Of a DNA stretch of 64,000 nucleotides, positions 35,343-47,263 are shown in pieces; positions within the stretch are counted from its first letter, which is position 1, and each line of letters starts with the position of its first letter. The stretch is from Schizophyllum amplum (Eukaryota > Basidiomycota > Agaricomycetes > Agaricales > Schizophyllaceae). The notes beneath the pieces are model-generated. The model had not been told where the DNA came from, did not search any database, and saw only the letters and a list, made by a program, of their open reading frames with translations. A program made the position numbers and the translations under genes. The DNA is taken from assembly GCA_007026445.1 (NCBI GenBank), contig VDMD01000001.1, positions 1,488,001-1,552,000 on the forward strand. The letters are read 5' to 3'.

Positions 35343-35636
35343 TCACCCAAGTGTCCACTTGGTCAGAACATGCATTTGTGGGTCTCCCTCCACATACTCG
35401 ACGACTGCTACCTCCGCAACGTACCAATTGCGAAGAAGTCCAGTCAGCGCCCCCAAAAAGCCTTCCTGTAGCGTGCCCGCGACGCAGAAGGTCGTCGAGT
35501 GGTATGTGCGACGACATATAGGTACCCGCGATGCGATGGTCTTGACAAACGCCCCGTTGATATTGAAGTCTTCCGACGCACCACTGCTTACAGAACACTG
35601 CTTGACAGCCTCAGCAATCTGCTTGTAATCCTCGAC
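35343..35636 (-). CDS. Unassigned coding-like segment directly after the TFB4 stop
   Basis: Immediately after the TFB4 stop codon the same minus-strand frame resumes with VEDYKQIAEAVKQC, then DFNINGAFVKTIASR. A 60-nt GT-AG intron brings in EGFLGALTGLLRNWYVAEV and VEYVEGDPQMHVLTKWTLG before a TGA at 35343-35345. The composition is that of a folded protein, but there is no start codon and I do not recognise a family. An AG splice acceptor (the TFB4 stop TAG) borders it, so it may be the last exons of a gene whose first exon overlaps the TFB4 3' end, or an alternative 3' end of TFB4. This is an inference. Confidence 0.35.
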   Translation of the reverse strand, partial: VEDYKQIAEAVKQCSVSSGASEDFNINGAFVKTIASRVPICRRTYHSTTFCVAGTLQEGFLGALTGLLRNWYVAEVAVVEYVEGDPQMHVLTKWTLG

Positions 35637-36899
35637 CTACAAGAGGTCTCTAGTGGACCTCCCGTTCTGCCCTATTGAATTTGAGCTGGGCAGACCGTTA
35701 CTATGCGGCAAGCCGCGCCCTCTTCCTCGAAATGGGAAGGACACCCCTCTCGACGGTTGTCTGCTTGCGGGAGCGGATGCCGCGCTTCGCGCTGGTGTAG
35801 GAACACCGTTTCGCGTTGGCGTCGCCGCAGGGGACGGGGCAGGTGACTGCGCAGGAGTGTTCGTCGTCGAGGGCATCCGTGACGCGCTCAGTCTTTGGAA
35901 CGTCTTCAGAGGGAATCTCGTGCGACATGTCGAACAGGTGGGGACGGGCTGGCAGAAGACTAAGGAAGGATGTGAGCAGCTGCACGTAAGAGAAAACGCG
36001 TGAACGTACTGCTGAGGCACACACTGCACACGAAGCCAATGTCGGTGATTTTCTTGTGGCAAAAGCACGCCGCTCTTAAGTTGACTTGGTCCATTGTGGG
36101 GACTGCCATGACGGCGCGTAGCGCTAGCGGCGGCAAAAAACACATCTGAGCTGAATAAGTATGGCCACGGACCACTTTGAGGTTATGAACGCACCATAAG
36201 ATACTGTAGGAGCCCTCCTCCCTTTCCCCCGCCCGATTCGTCACCCAGCCGCACGTAGGCGCCGCCAGTAAGGTATGTTGCCTGCTGCAGAAAGACGCAA
36301 TCGTGCGCAGCGAGCTGTAGCGTATCGATCGGCACCTTGAGCTTCTGCGCGCTGAATATTGCGTTCATAAACGGCACGTAGTCTTGCGCGCGGTCCGGGG
36401 AGGCGGACAGAAGGAGGATGCGCGAGCTTGGCGCTTGCAGTCGGTTGATGTCTGAGCGCTTTGAATGAGACTGTGTTCAGCTGGAGTATTTTCACGTACA
36501 ACAGAGCGCGCGCGTCAATGCGCTGGTGAAGGATGTCGCGTGCGGGTCGCTGCTGGTCTCTGCTGAACCATTCATCTCAACATCCGAGTTTGCGAGGCGT
36601 TCCATTGCGTCCTGTATTGCGCCCGTCAATGCAGTATCCAGCCTCCTGAAGGCCGGGTAGGTGTTCCCATCCGGCGCGCCAGGCGCCTCGCTGGCGTCGT
36701 CCGCAAGGGAGTCATAAGCGAGCTCAGTGCGGTCCGCGGCGACGTATATGGCAAGCGAATTTTCGGCGGCGGCGGCGATGTGAGAGTGTAGGAAAACGAG
36801 GATGGAGGGGAGCGCGTTAGCGAGGGAGAGCTCATCGGAGGCGAGCTGTGTCCACTGATGCGCGTTCAAGTCGAGGATGACGGAAAGGTGCGAAGCCAT
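35637..36899 (-). CDS. TFB4: TFIIH core subunit Tfb4 (p34)
   Basis: The start at 36899 gives ASHLSVILDLNAHQWTQLA, then LANALPSILVFLHSHIAAA and NSLAIYVAADRTELAY, the vWA-like domain of Tfb4. After an intron (exon 1 is 36899-36500) come YINRLQAPSSRILLLSASPD, YVPFMNAIFSAQKLKVPID and DCVFLQQATYLTGGAYVRL. The zinc-binding C-terminus reads VNLRAACFCHKKITDIGFVC, SVCLSIFCQPVPTCSTCRTRF. Tfb4 pairs with Ssl1/p44 in the TFIIH core for transcription initiation and nucleotide excision repair. The protein ends with a tail of about 80 Pro/Ala/Ser/Arg-rich residues (QSPAPSPAATPTRNGVPTP, RGRGRGLPHSNG) that is longer than usual. That tail may be the product of a misread 3' splice. Confidence 0.93.
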
Positions 36900-37034
36900 G
36901 ATTTCCGCAACCGGTAGGGTTTGTTCCAAATTGGGCACCACCGTGACCGGTTTCCCACGGTTTGACTTATGAGCAGGCGGGGGCCGCCGTAATACATATA
37001 GGCGAAATTGCAGAGTCGTACATATCGGTATGAA

Positions 37035-37851
37035 CTACCAGACTCCCGGGACGAGCTTATACGGAACACGCTTCGCCCAATCCTCCCACTGCTTATCGAA
37101 GCCCTTCTTGAGCATCTCCTCCTCTGTCCTTATGCGGCCGAAGAAACCGTACAGGCCCGGGACAATCAGAATCACCCAGAACATAGTCGTGCCGCGAGGC
37201 GTGTTGGGCATGATGCCGATGAACTCGTGCAGCCAGCAACCCGGTGTCAATTGCGTGACGTACCAGCCTAGGCCGGCGAGCAAGCCACCAAGATAGCTTG
37301 GGTGTCGGACTATGCTATAAACGCCGTCGGTGACGAGTTTCTGCTCCTTCTGAACGGCGAGCTCGAAGGTGAAAGCGCGGTCGAGCTTGCGATAACAGTG
37401 AACACGGATGAGAGATCCGACGAGATTCATAACCCAGCCTGCGCGTCCTTTTGACAACAAGGATTCAATTTTGAAGGGAGACGCACCTATGAGGAAGGGT
37501 GTGGTAATCTGCAGAGCTGGAAGGCCTTTTACCGGAAGGAACACGCGGAGGATCCAGGAGGCGAAAGGCGCGTCAGGGAAGTTGCCAGCCAGTATAGTGG
37601 CAGCCTCGATGGCGCCAGTGGTCCAGAAGACATTCTACTGGAGTGGTTGATATGGGCAGTGAGAGGGTCTAACAATGAGCGACACGATGACTTACCCCAA
37701 GAACTCCCACGTACGGGATGATGTATCTGCGAAGATACCATGCTCAGAAAATGCATTGTGCACAGGGTTGCAGCAAGACGTACCGCTCAAAGAGGTTTCC
37801 AGCCACCTCATAACGATCGCGTGGAAGTGGGGGAGGGGTAGGCGGCGTCAT
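37035..37851 (-). CDS. Isoprenylcysteine carboxyl methyltransferase-like membrane protein
   Basis: Exons begin 37851-37784 (TPPTPPPLPRDRYEVAGNLF) and 37727-37697 (YIIPYVGVLG). They are followed by NVFWTTGAIEAATILAGN, an intron, then WVMNLVGSLIRVHCYRKLDR. The diagnostic part is FELAVQKEQKLVTDGVYSIV with RHPSYLGGLLAGLGW, and IRTEEEMLKKGF with DKQWEDWAKRVPYKLVP at the end. The RHPSY...G and EEExL...F...Y...V pattern is that of the Ste14/ICMT and related phospholipid-methyltransferase folds, which bind S-adenosylmethionine in the membrane. True Ste14 is usually longer with more N-terminal helices, so an ICMT-like paralog is as likely as the CAAX methyltransferase itself. It lies 135 bp upstream of TFB4 on the same strand. 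Confidence 0.85.
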
Positions 37852-38044
37852 GGTGCGGTTTATGCCCCAGATAACAGAGCAAAGGAAGGGAACCTTTGCA
37901 AGCGACATCGTTCGATGTGGGAGAAAGCAAGCAGCAAGTCTGGCATCAGAGAAACATCAGTCTAACGTCGTCGGCGCGGCGGGCGGTGGAAGGGTGGCGT
38001 ACACGAAGGCTGCAAGTGACACGTACGAGGACCGAACACGTAAG

Positions 38045-38278
38045 GGGTCCCTTCGTAGGCAAGCTCAACGCGGTCCGCAGCGATGCATATGTATTTCCGT
38101 GGGCGGCTGGGGGCGACAAAGTGTGAGCGAAGAAAGAGGAGGAAAGAGGGGAACGTGTCGGCCAGGGAAAGTTCATCGAAGATGATCTCCGGCAGTGGCG
38201 TGCGTTGAGGTTGAGTCGGATGTCCGAAAGGTGCAAAGCCATGTCTGCTATGGATTCAGCATCCCCTAGGTCCGGCAA
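38045..38278 (-). pseudogene. Decayed duplicate of the TFB4 5' end
   Basis: A minus-strand ATG at 38242 opens ALHLSDIRLNLNARHC, which mirrors ASHLSVILDLNAHQW of TFB4. The DNA also matches: on the plus strand the run agctca..cggtccgc..cga and the block around gaaaggtgc.aagccat occur in the same order and spacing at 36722-36899. The protein frame is lost within about 20 codons, and the match ends near the aspartyl/alanine region of the vWA-like domain. So about 230 bp of the TFB4 5' end, including some upstream sequence, was copied about 1.3 kb away and has decayed. No other TFB4 exon is present here. Confidence 0.7.
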
Positions 38279-38482
38279 TAATCGCTATTCTGCCAGATAT
38301 GTAGATCATACGCGCGAGCTCGAGCCCAAAGAGACTTCATCCAGTCATGTTAGTACCTACGGCGCGCGAGCACAATGTATGCGTCTCGACGTAGATGGTC
38401 CCCGGCTTCACACTCTGCTGCGACAAAATATGCGCACGCACACTCTGGAGATGCGCGTTAATACAAGCCATAAACCAAATAC
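38279..38482. other. Short gap between the TFB4 fragment and threonine aspartase
   Basis: No feature is supported in this 204-bp stretch. Confidence 0.4.
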
Positions 38483-40005
38483 CTAACATGAATGGCTCAC
38501 GTCCTCCCTCGCGTACGCAACGGCCATGCTCGCCGCCGTGAATGCGCTATATAGGCGCACTGCAGCGTATCAGCAGGAACCAGAGCGCATATGTGGGAGG
38601 ACTCACCGGCTTCTGCAGTCCCGACCATTACCAGCACCCCTACGGTTGGTTTGTCGCAACCGTCCCCCGCCCTTTCTATCCCGCTATGCCCAAACTCATG
38701 CTCGAGCACGTCGTACAGAATCTGATGCACGTCGAGCTCGCCGTCGGTCATCTCCGTGTCGCCATCCCCTTCGTCCGCACCGCTCGTCACGACGCGCGCG
38801 TCCCAGGCATGGTCGAGCTCGTCGGCGATCCGCCGAGCGAGGTTGGCGCGCATGATGGCTTCGCCCGTGCCTATGCTACTCGTAGGTCATACTGAAGCGA
38901 GGCAAAATTGCACACGTACCGGAGACGCTGCACGCCATCCAGGATCTCGTCGCGTCCGTATCCGCCTTCCCGACGACTCCTGCCCAACACCCGGCCCCGT
39001 ACAGGGCAGCCTCGCCGATGCGGCCCGGATGCTTTAGTAGAAGGCCGCCACTGGAGGCCCCGTCAGACGTGGGCTTGTCAATCGGGAAGGCGCGACACAA
39101 ACCTCGAGACGCCTGCTGCGGCACTGGGTTCGCCAAGCGGAGGGATATGTAGGCAAACAGCGCCGACGGTGTCTTGATGAGCGTGCAAGTTCAGCGGTGC
39201 CGTCTTCTCTACGCTTGTTACGGCTTTGGCCGGAAGGTGACTCGCCCCCTCGAGATTGAGAATCTCTTCCTTGAATGCCAGCCCTACATGGACCTGCTTG
39301 AGCTGCGTTGTCCAATACTCCCACTCGCTCCGTGCGCGCTCGCAGATGAGCTGCTCGTCGGTGACGACCTCAATGCCGTGACCGGCAGCAAAGTCCCGCG
39401 CACCCCTGCCTGAGAGTGTCCTGATATTGGTGTAAGTCGCATAGTGAACTTGACTGTAGTTGCGTTCCGTATAATAAGAAGAATATAGCTTGGACTCACA
39501 TTGGAGGCACCCTGCCGAGCACGTCAGGTCGTCGCGCGTTTTCTAGGACGGCTCGAGCGGCGCTGATGGGATTCTTGATTCCAGACGCGGCAGCCACGCT
39601 CCCAAACTCAGCAAGCGGTGCGCCTGGCGCTCCTGCCATACCAGATGAAGAACTGCGCGCCAGCATAACTGCCGCGTCGCATTCCACGGTGCCTGCCTCT
39701 GTCAGGTTGGAGCCATATCCGGCGTTCAGCGCGCCATCGTCCTCGAGCACACAGACGGCGGCCTCAGCGGCAATGAGCGCAATGCTGGGTAATTCTTCCT
39801 CGCACGCGCTCGTTTGTGCGGATGCAAAAGCTCTAAGAGCGGCGTGGCAGGACCTTTTCTTCCGTTTGATTATGTGAGAAGGTGGATGAATGAAGGAAGC
39901 AGCGGTATCGACATACATCTTCAGCGCACGCTTTGTCGCCTTCCGATCCTCATTGGCGGTGCTGTGATATCCGGCGCCGCCATGGACGGCAATGTATATC
40001 GGCAT
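38483..40005 (-). CDS. Threonine aspartase (TASP1-like Ntn hydrolase)
   Basis: The ATG at 40005 opens PIYIAVHGGAGYHS, the N-terminal motif of the asparaginase-2/taspase family. Then come DDGALNAGYGSNLTE with GTVECDAAVML, and VAAASGIKNPISAARAVLEN. The autocleavage site is read in DTVGAVCLHI, the threonine being the nucleophile of the beta subunit. It is followed, across an intron, by GVSSGGLLLKHPGRIGEAA, YGAGCWAGV and SVSGTGEAIMRANLARR. An acidic insert (SGADEGDGDTEMTD) precedes KPTVGVLVMVGTAEAVRLYS and the end AAYASMA-type helix. The layout fits TASP1, which processes itself and cuts nuclear regulators after aspartate in animals; fungal substrates are not established. Plain L-asparaginase is the alternative. 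It is divergent from CHD1. Confidence 0.85.
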
Positions 40006-41703
40006 GCAAGGATGCAATAGGAGTTGGCAGGAAATAATCCAAGACAGATCAATATACAGAGGCAAGCGCAGGGATGTAAGAAGAAGGAACAGAGAGCGTG
40101 CCAGGTGCTGGCCAGATGATGATTGGAGAAGAGTTCGACTTCCGGCAAATTCCCGGTCACGCGATGATCACACTCAGAGCGTCACGCGTCACGGTCATCC
40201 TCCTCGTCGGCCCCTCGAAAAATTTGCTTGAGCCTTGAGGTCGACCACAGAAACTGAATGCGTTAATGCAGAGGCGTGGAGATGCACTTCGATAGAGTCT
40301 TCGTCTAAAGATACCTATATTATCTTATGAATACGAATACACCCACCATAGCGCTTCGCTAACCACACCAGTCATCAATGTACTTATTGTCCTCTGTGCA
40401 CGCAGCGGCTTCTCCCAAAGAATTGGGAAGTGGACGTTTGACCCTAGAGAGCGTACCAGCAGGCTATTGCGAGGGAGACCATCACAGAAGTCTGAGCGAT
40501 GGGCGTCGCAGTCGCCGGTGCCGGTGATGGTTCACGAGTTCGCCGTCCTCGCGTATCGCGGAAACCTCGCAGATGAACCAGGGAACGAAAGGGCCTGGGG
40601 ATGTGGCATGGAGCCACTTGGTGCCGATGACGCCGGAGACTACACGGTGCCCGCATGGCGATAGACCAAGACGAGAGAGGCAACTGCGACGGCGATGACT
40701 CATTGGGCGATAGCAAGACGGCAGCAGCAGCGGCTGCGGCAGGGAAGGTGCTGTGTGTGGCGCTCGCTGGTTACATACGTCGTACGTCAGGACAAGCGTT
40801 ATTGTCGCGCGGTGACCACGGTGGGCGAGACAGTTTGTTGACGGGTGGATGGAGGATGGGCGCCGGAGGGGGCACGACGCAGCAGGTGGTCATCAGATGA
40901 ACGACGGAGGAACGTTTCCGACCGATCGCACGTTTCGGAGGCCATGCGGCGTTCGCCAGCTGTTCGCCAGCAGGGGCGAGCCCGGTGGTCGTGGCGGTCG
41001 TGACACGGCGCCGGCGAGGACCTAGGCTGGGTGCGAACCGAGGGCGACCAATGACGGCGCTCGTCGGCATCGCAGCGCCGGGCATGTGTGTCGCATGCGG
41101 ACCGCGCACAACCCGCGCATGTCATCGAGACAGGGAATGGACCCGCAGACCGTGACAAGGGAGCAGGGAACGATAAGAGCACTCGAGAAGAGGGCCGTCA
41201 TAAAATATTCCCTCGAAATTCCATAGGAAAATGAGAAGACTCGGCGGCGATGTGTCCGGCAGCGGCGAGTTCAAGACGAGCGATGACGACAAGGGCCCTG
41301 GACGGGCCAGAACAGCGGCCGTGGCCCGTGGCTGATGGCGTGAGATTTTTCCGGTGAAGCGTGACAGGCTTGGCACGCCGTTGGCGAGTGCGCACACGGC
41401 TCGTCAGCGCCCTGGAAAGCATTGAGCAACACAGAAAACAGCCTGTAAAATACTGTAGAGCGCCCTCTGGGGACTGCAAATATTTATTCGAGGCGCACAA
41501 CTCGCGGCGCGTGACGCACGAGGTCCAAAAATACATCGCCTTCGACGCTGTCCGCGGCCGCGCCGGCGTTGCCCGCGGTGTCGACCGTGCGAATCTTGAT
41601 ATTTGACGACGAACAAACGCATCGCTTTTCGTCCCGAACCACGTACCCTCCGCCCCGCCCGCCCCTCGTTGTCGCCGCCGCCGCCGCCGCCGCCCAGCCC
41701 GCC
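40006..41703. promoter_or_regulatory. Long divergent region between threonine aspartase and CHD1
   Basis: This 1.7-kb gap contains the promoters of two divergent genes. It is partly GC-rich and has open frames on both strands without motifs. Just before the CHD1 ATG there is a run of CCG triplets. No specific regulatory site was recognised. Confidence 0.4.
41673..41695. repeat. CCG triplet run in the CHD1 5' leader
   Basis: About seven uninterrupted CCG triplets end 8 nt before the CHD1 start codon. They are non-coding in the CHD1 frame and form a simple repeat in the untranslated leader. Confidence 0.75.
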
Positions 41704-44700
41704 ATGGCTTCGGCGCTCAGCAACATCAACTACGCCTCGGACGACAGCATGCAGGTCGACTCCGACGTCAGCAGCCCCCACTCCCCTCCCCGCGACGTAG
41801 ACGCAGAGTACGAGGAGGATCAGCTCGCAGAGCCGTCGTCTGGCCCGATGCCGATGCAGCTTCCCCCCGTCCCCACCGCTCACTCCCCGAGGAGCCGCTC
41901 GGTACGTTGCGCTGCTCTTGCCTGTCCGCCTGCCGCTGACCTCGGACCCCCAGGGAGAGGAGTCGGTACGCACTGGTGCCACACCCGTCCCTGCTTGTCA
42001 TACTCATCCGCTATGTCAGGGTTATGAAGATCATGAATATGAAGGTGACGCCGACGAGGCCGTAGACGTCGATGATGAGGCCGACGGAGACTATGGCTCT
42101 GAGGCCCGTCCCAGGAAGAAGGCGCCGAAGAAGAAGCGCTCATCTGCTGCTCCGCGTCCGTCCAGAGGTGCGTTCCCCTCACGATCTCGCTCACCCGGTC
42201 CTGACCCTCTCGCAGTTCCGCTTCCTGCTTCTGGTTCCGACTCTGATTCCGACTATGGCTCACACAGCAAGAAGAAGAAACGTGCTCGTTACGAGGAGAC
42301 CCGCTCATCTGGCCGTGGTCGTAACAAGGTCAACTATTATGATAACCAGAATCTCGACGAACAGCTTGGTGCGGAGTCGGACGTGGACATGGACTACGAA
42401 CAGTCCTACGCAGATCCCAATGCATTTGCTGCTGTGGAGGAGGACGAGATCGAGGCCGTCCTGAACCACTCCAGGGATGAGCAACACCTAGATGACCCGC
42501 AAGACGAGTGGCAGATGAACATGGTGCGTCTTACGCCTAGTAATCGCCCCTTCTGTATTCAGTTATCATCTGCAGCGCTTCCACATCAAGTGGAAGAATT
42601 TCTCCCACCTTCACAACACCGACGAGACCTACGAGTTCTTGAAGCGTTTCAAGGGCAACAAGCGTGTGGACAACTATATCAAGGGGCACAAGATATGGCA
42701 GGCCCGCAAAGACTCGCCACACACATCGCCGGAAGAGGTAGAGACCCTTGTATTGGAGAAGGAGCGCGAGAAGGAGGAACTGGAAACGTACCGCATCCCT
42801 GAGCGCATCGTCTCCCACCGCCAAGTTGTCACGGCCGATGGCGATACCGACGTCGAGTACTTCTGCAAGTGGACCAACCTCCCGTACGAGCACTGCACCT
42901 GGGAGTCGCACGCCGAGATTTCCGCTATAGCGAAGCATCTCATCGAGTCTTACCGGCGACGCGAAAGCGATGCGCATTTCCCGTACAAAAGCCAGCCCTA
43001 CCCCCACAGCAAGCGCCCGCTGTGGAGGAAGATCGAGCGCGATCCCGAGTATATCCAGGAGAATGGCGGAGAGTTGAAGGACTTCCAATTGACCGGTCTT
43101 AATTGGCTAGCGTACACGTGGTCCAAGGGCCTGAACGGTATCCTGGCAGACGAGATGGGTCTTGGAAAGGTGAGATGATCCCGCGACAGTGAGGCTCTCA
43201 GGCGCTGATCATCTTTACTGTAGACCGTTCAAAGTGTCTCCTATCTCTCATGGCTATTCCATGACATGCAGCAGTATGGTCCCTTCCTCGTTGTGGTTCC
43301 CCTGTCCACCATCACCGCCTGGCAGGCGCAATTCGCGTCTTGGGCTCCAGATATCAGCGTCATATCGTACATCGGCCACGCAGCGTCACGCCAGATCATC
43401 CGCAACTACGAGTTCTCCGGCCCCGTGCCCGAGGAAAAGCTCATCGCGGAACAGCGCCAGCAGGCCTCGCGCGGCAAGGACAACGACACGAAGCGGCAAC
43501 CCATCGTCACCTTTGACCCGCGGCGGTTGAAGATCAATGTTGTGTTGACGACGTACGAGATGGTGCTGAAGGACGCGCCATACTTGAGCCAGATCAAGTG
43601 GCAGGCGCTGCTTGTCGACGAGGCGCACCGCCTGAAGAACAGCGAGAGCGAGCTGTACAAGTCGCTAATGAGCTTCAGCTGCGCGAGCAAGCTCCTCATC
43701 ACGGGAACGCCACTACAGAACAACGTCAAGGGTGAGTAACCAAACTGGTTCAGTCGCGCAATGGTAGCTGACAAAAGATTTGCAGAGCTGCTGGCGTTGA
43801 TGCACTTCTTGCAGCCGGAACGCTTCCGGCTGGAAGATGAGTTCGACCTGAATGACGCGGACCACGAGGAGAAGATCAAGAACCTCCACAAGGAGCTCGG
43901 CAACTTCCTTCTGCGCCGCGTCAAGAAAGACGTGCTAGCATCGCTTCCGACGAAGAGTGAGCGTATATTGCGTGTCGAGATGTCGACGCTCCAGACGACG
44001 TTCTACAAGAATATCTTGACGAGGGTATGTTCCCAGCATGGCATCAGCCGGTGCGGTTTCCTAATCTTTCCTACAGAACTTCCAAGGCCTCGTCAAGAGC
44101 GCCAACGGCAATAGTAACGTCTCGCTGCTCAACATCGTCATGGAGTTGAAGAAGGCCGCCAATCATCCTTTCCTTTTCGACGGCGCGGAGGTTCGCAGCG
44201 ACAACACTGAAGCGATACTCAAGGGTCTGGTCATGAACAGTGGCAAGATGGTTCTCCTGGACAAGCTCTTGGCGCGCCTACGACAGGACGGCCACCGCGT
44301 GCTCATCTTCAGCCAAATGGTGCGCATGCTCGACATCCTGAGCGACTATATGTCGCTCCGCGGCTACACGCATCAACGCCTCGACGGCACCATCGCGAGC
44401 GACGCGCGCAAGCGGGCAATGGCCCACTTCAATATGCCAGGCAGCCCCGACTTTGCCTTTCTTTTGAGTACTCGCGCTGGTGGCCTGGGCATCAACCTCG
44501 AAACCGCGGATACCGTGATCATCTTTGATGTAGGTCATGTCTCGCTGTGCGTGTGTGCGATCGGGCTGACAACTGCTGTAGAGCGACTGGAACCCGCAGA
44601 ACGACTTGCAGGCTATGGCTCGCGCTCATCGAATTGGCCAGAAGTCGCACGTCAGCGTTTACCGTTTCGTGAGCAAAGACACAGTGGAGGAAGAAATTCT

Positions 44701-46741
44701 CGAGAAGGCCAAGGCGAAGATGGTACTAGAGTACGCGATCATCAACCAGATGGATACGACGCAGGCGCATCTGGGCGCGAAGGAGAAGAAGGCTGAATCT
44801 ATCAACAAGGAGAGCTACACGAAGGACGAGCTCACCGCCGTGCTGAAGTACGGCGCGCAGAAGATGTTCGACAAGGACGCGTCGTCGCAGAACCAGAAGC
44901 TCGACGAGATGGACTTGGACGACATCCTCAACCGCGCCGAGGACCACGAGACCGAGACCGCCGGCGACGGCGGGCGCTCATTGGGCGGTGAGGGCTTCAT
45001 GGCGCAGCTCGCGCAAGTAAGCGACGTGAAGAACGACATGAACTGGGAGGACATCATCCCGGTTGACGAGCGCGAGAAGGCTGCGCGCGAGGAGGAGGAG
45101 AAGAAGCAGAAGGACGTCGCGAAGGAGGATCCGCGGGACCGCAAGCGGCAGGCGGCGCAGGTGTCGTACGAGGGTATGGACGTCGACCAGCCCGCCCCGA
45201 CTCCGGCGCCGAAGAAGGCGAAGGCGCCGACCCGCAAGTCGGGCGCACAGCGCGCCATGGAGCTCAAGGAGCGCGACGTGCGTGTTCTCATCCGAAGTAT
45301 GCAGCGTTGGGGCGACATCAGGCAGCGGTACGATATCATTGTAAGCTTCGCACTCTTACGCACTATAACCCGCGAGTCGTTTACCGTGATATTCAGGTCA
45401 ACGAGGCCAAGTTGCAGGAGAAGAATCGCGGCATGATCCTCGACGTGGCCGACGAGATACTGAATACGTGCTCTCATGCGCTTCAACAGGCCGAGGACGA
45501 GAAGCGACAGCGGGCAGACGCAGGCGAGCAGCTCACGAACGCGCAGAAATCCAAGGCTGTGCTCGTCACTGTTCGTGGCGTCAACAACATAAACGCCGAG
45601 ACGGTGATATCGCGCAATCGGGATTTGCGCGTACTCTTCACGACGCTGTCGCCCCTCGAAGACATCTACGCTTGGCGCCTGCCGGTCGATAACATCCGCC
45701 CTACGCTTAACTGGTCGGGCCGGTGGAACCAGAACGACGATGCAATGCTGCTTGTGGGCGCGTTCCTGTATGGTTTCGGGAACTGGGAGATGATCCAGAA
45801 GGACCCGAAGCTCGGTCTCGAGGGCAAATTTTTCCTGGACGAGGGGAAGAAGAACGAGGACTCCGCCAATAGGCCAATTCCCAACGCGATCCACTTGGTG
45901 CGGCGAGGCGACTTCCTACTCAGCATCCTGCGCGACTACGATGAGAAAGTGCGGCAATTTGGCGCACAGCACACGCGGAACGTGCGCGATATCCAGAGCA
46001 AGCCGGGCCGGTACAAGACGTCGACTAGCCCACCTCCGCCCGTCGCGTCATCCTCGTCATCAATCGCATACCTGAACAGTGTACGACGGCGGGCGGAGAG
46101 CGAAGCCGTCGCGAGCATTGATGACAACTCGAGCCGGAAGCGGAAACGGCGACCAACACCGACGTTCACTGACTCAGAGAGCTCGGATGAGTGCCCGTCG
46201 ATGGATGAAGCGGCGACGAAGGAGGAGTTGAGGCCGGTCAAGAAACAGCTGGTGAGTTGACGAGCGTTTTGCCGTTGAGAGATCCGGACTGACTGGTCGC
46301 GATTAGAAACAATTGAAACTTTCAGGCGAGGAGATGCCGAGGGACGAGAAGGTGGCCATCCTGAAGGACTCCCTCGCCGCCATCGGTCGACGAATCGAGC
46401 ACGTACTGGCGCAGAAAGCTGCCGCAGGGGAAGATTCGGTCAGGTGGCGACGACATCTCTGGACGTGAGTGATCTGTGCGATATCAGCATGTGTAACGTG
46501 TCTGAAGGGGATGCTTCGCAGGTTTGTAACACTCTTCTGGCCCAAGAAGGTGAAGGCCACGAAACTAGAGGAGATACACGCGAAGATGGTCGTCAAGTCT
46601 GAGAGTGCATCTGCGCCGGCGAACGGACACTCTGCCGCCGCAAGCAAGAAGCCACGGTTGAGTGGGCCAGGGACGAGCGGTGGGAAAATGAACGGGCACA
46701 GCGTCGCGTCGAAGACGACCAACGGCCGAGCGTACAGGTGA
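41704..46741 (+). CDS. CHD1: CHD1 chromatin remodeling ATPase
   Basis: The N-terminus is acidic and Ser-rich with basic clusters. A double chromodomain follows: [31 protein letters not shown], and [16 protein letters not shown]. The SNF2 motor has [17 protein letters not shown] (Walker A, split by an intron after GLGK), [35 protein letters not shown], and [15 protein letters not shown]. The helicase-C half has [47 protein letters not shown] and ARAHRIGQ. After a charged bridge come SANT/SLIDE-like DNA-binding segments ([20 protein letters not shown]) and the C-terminal CHD1 helical domain ([30 protein letters not shown]). About 1,400 residues. CHD1 spaces nucleosomes behind RNA polymerase II. 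All expected motifs are intact. Confidence 0.96.
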
Positions 46742-47263
46742 TACTCTGTGAACTCGGGGCACCGTGTCTCCTGCGCACCGGTCGTGTCTGTCCTCGGCGC
46801 CGTGCAGTGTCGTGTGCTACTCTTGTTTGAATAGCCCTGATTTTGGAATCTTTCCGTCTCGCACTTGTATTAGTATAGCCTCTACCCTACTCAAAGCGCG
46901 CAATCGCCTATGTACTCTCTCCATTATCCTGACGTAGCTCTAGTTGTTGTATATAAACTGGCCTTCTTCTGCAAAGAGTTCGGAGTATCGGCGCACGGTC
47001 AATTGCGACCGGTTTGCGTTCGGCCGCCAATCTCGTAGGAGTCAAGTGGGAGTCATGGATCCGAGATCTGCGAGCGTGGGCCGTGAGTTGATCAGGGCGG
47101 ACTTCATCAAATCATCTGGTGCCAGACATCGTTACGAGCACTGATTGTGGACCATGTCCAGATGTTCTACATCTATCGGCTTACGCTTCTTCATCTTTTG
47201 CTCAACACACCCGAGTACAAGAACCGCCCAGCAGACAGCGACCTTCCACAGTGACCCCCACAA
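46742..47263. other. Intergenic region between CHD1 and the first Zn2Cys6 regulator
   Basis: This holds the 3' flank of CHD1 (moderately AT-rich, no clear polyadenylation signal) and the leader of the next gene. No gene is supported. Confidence 0.4.

Noticed and set aside
40444..40716. Minus-strand frame ending in a hydrophobic stretch that resembles a GPI-anchor tail, next to a peptide-like frame (SGVIGTKWLHATSPG)
   Set aside because: The two pieces are in different frames, no start or signal peptide was found, and no family fits. It may be a remnant but cannot be supported.
41404..41982. 192-codon Gly-rich frame antisense to the CHD1 5' end
   Set aside because: It comes from the CCG repeat and Ser/Asp codons of CHD1 read backwards, and has no motif.
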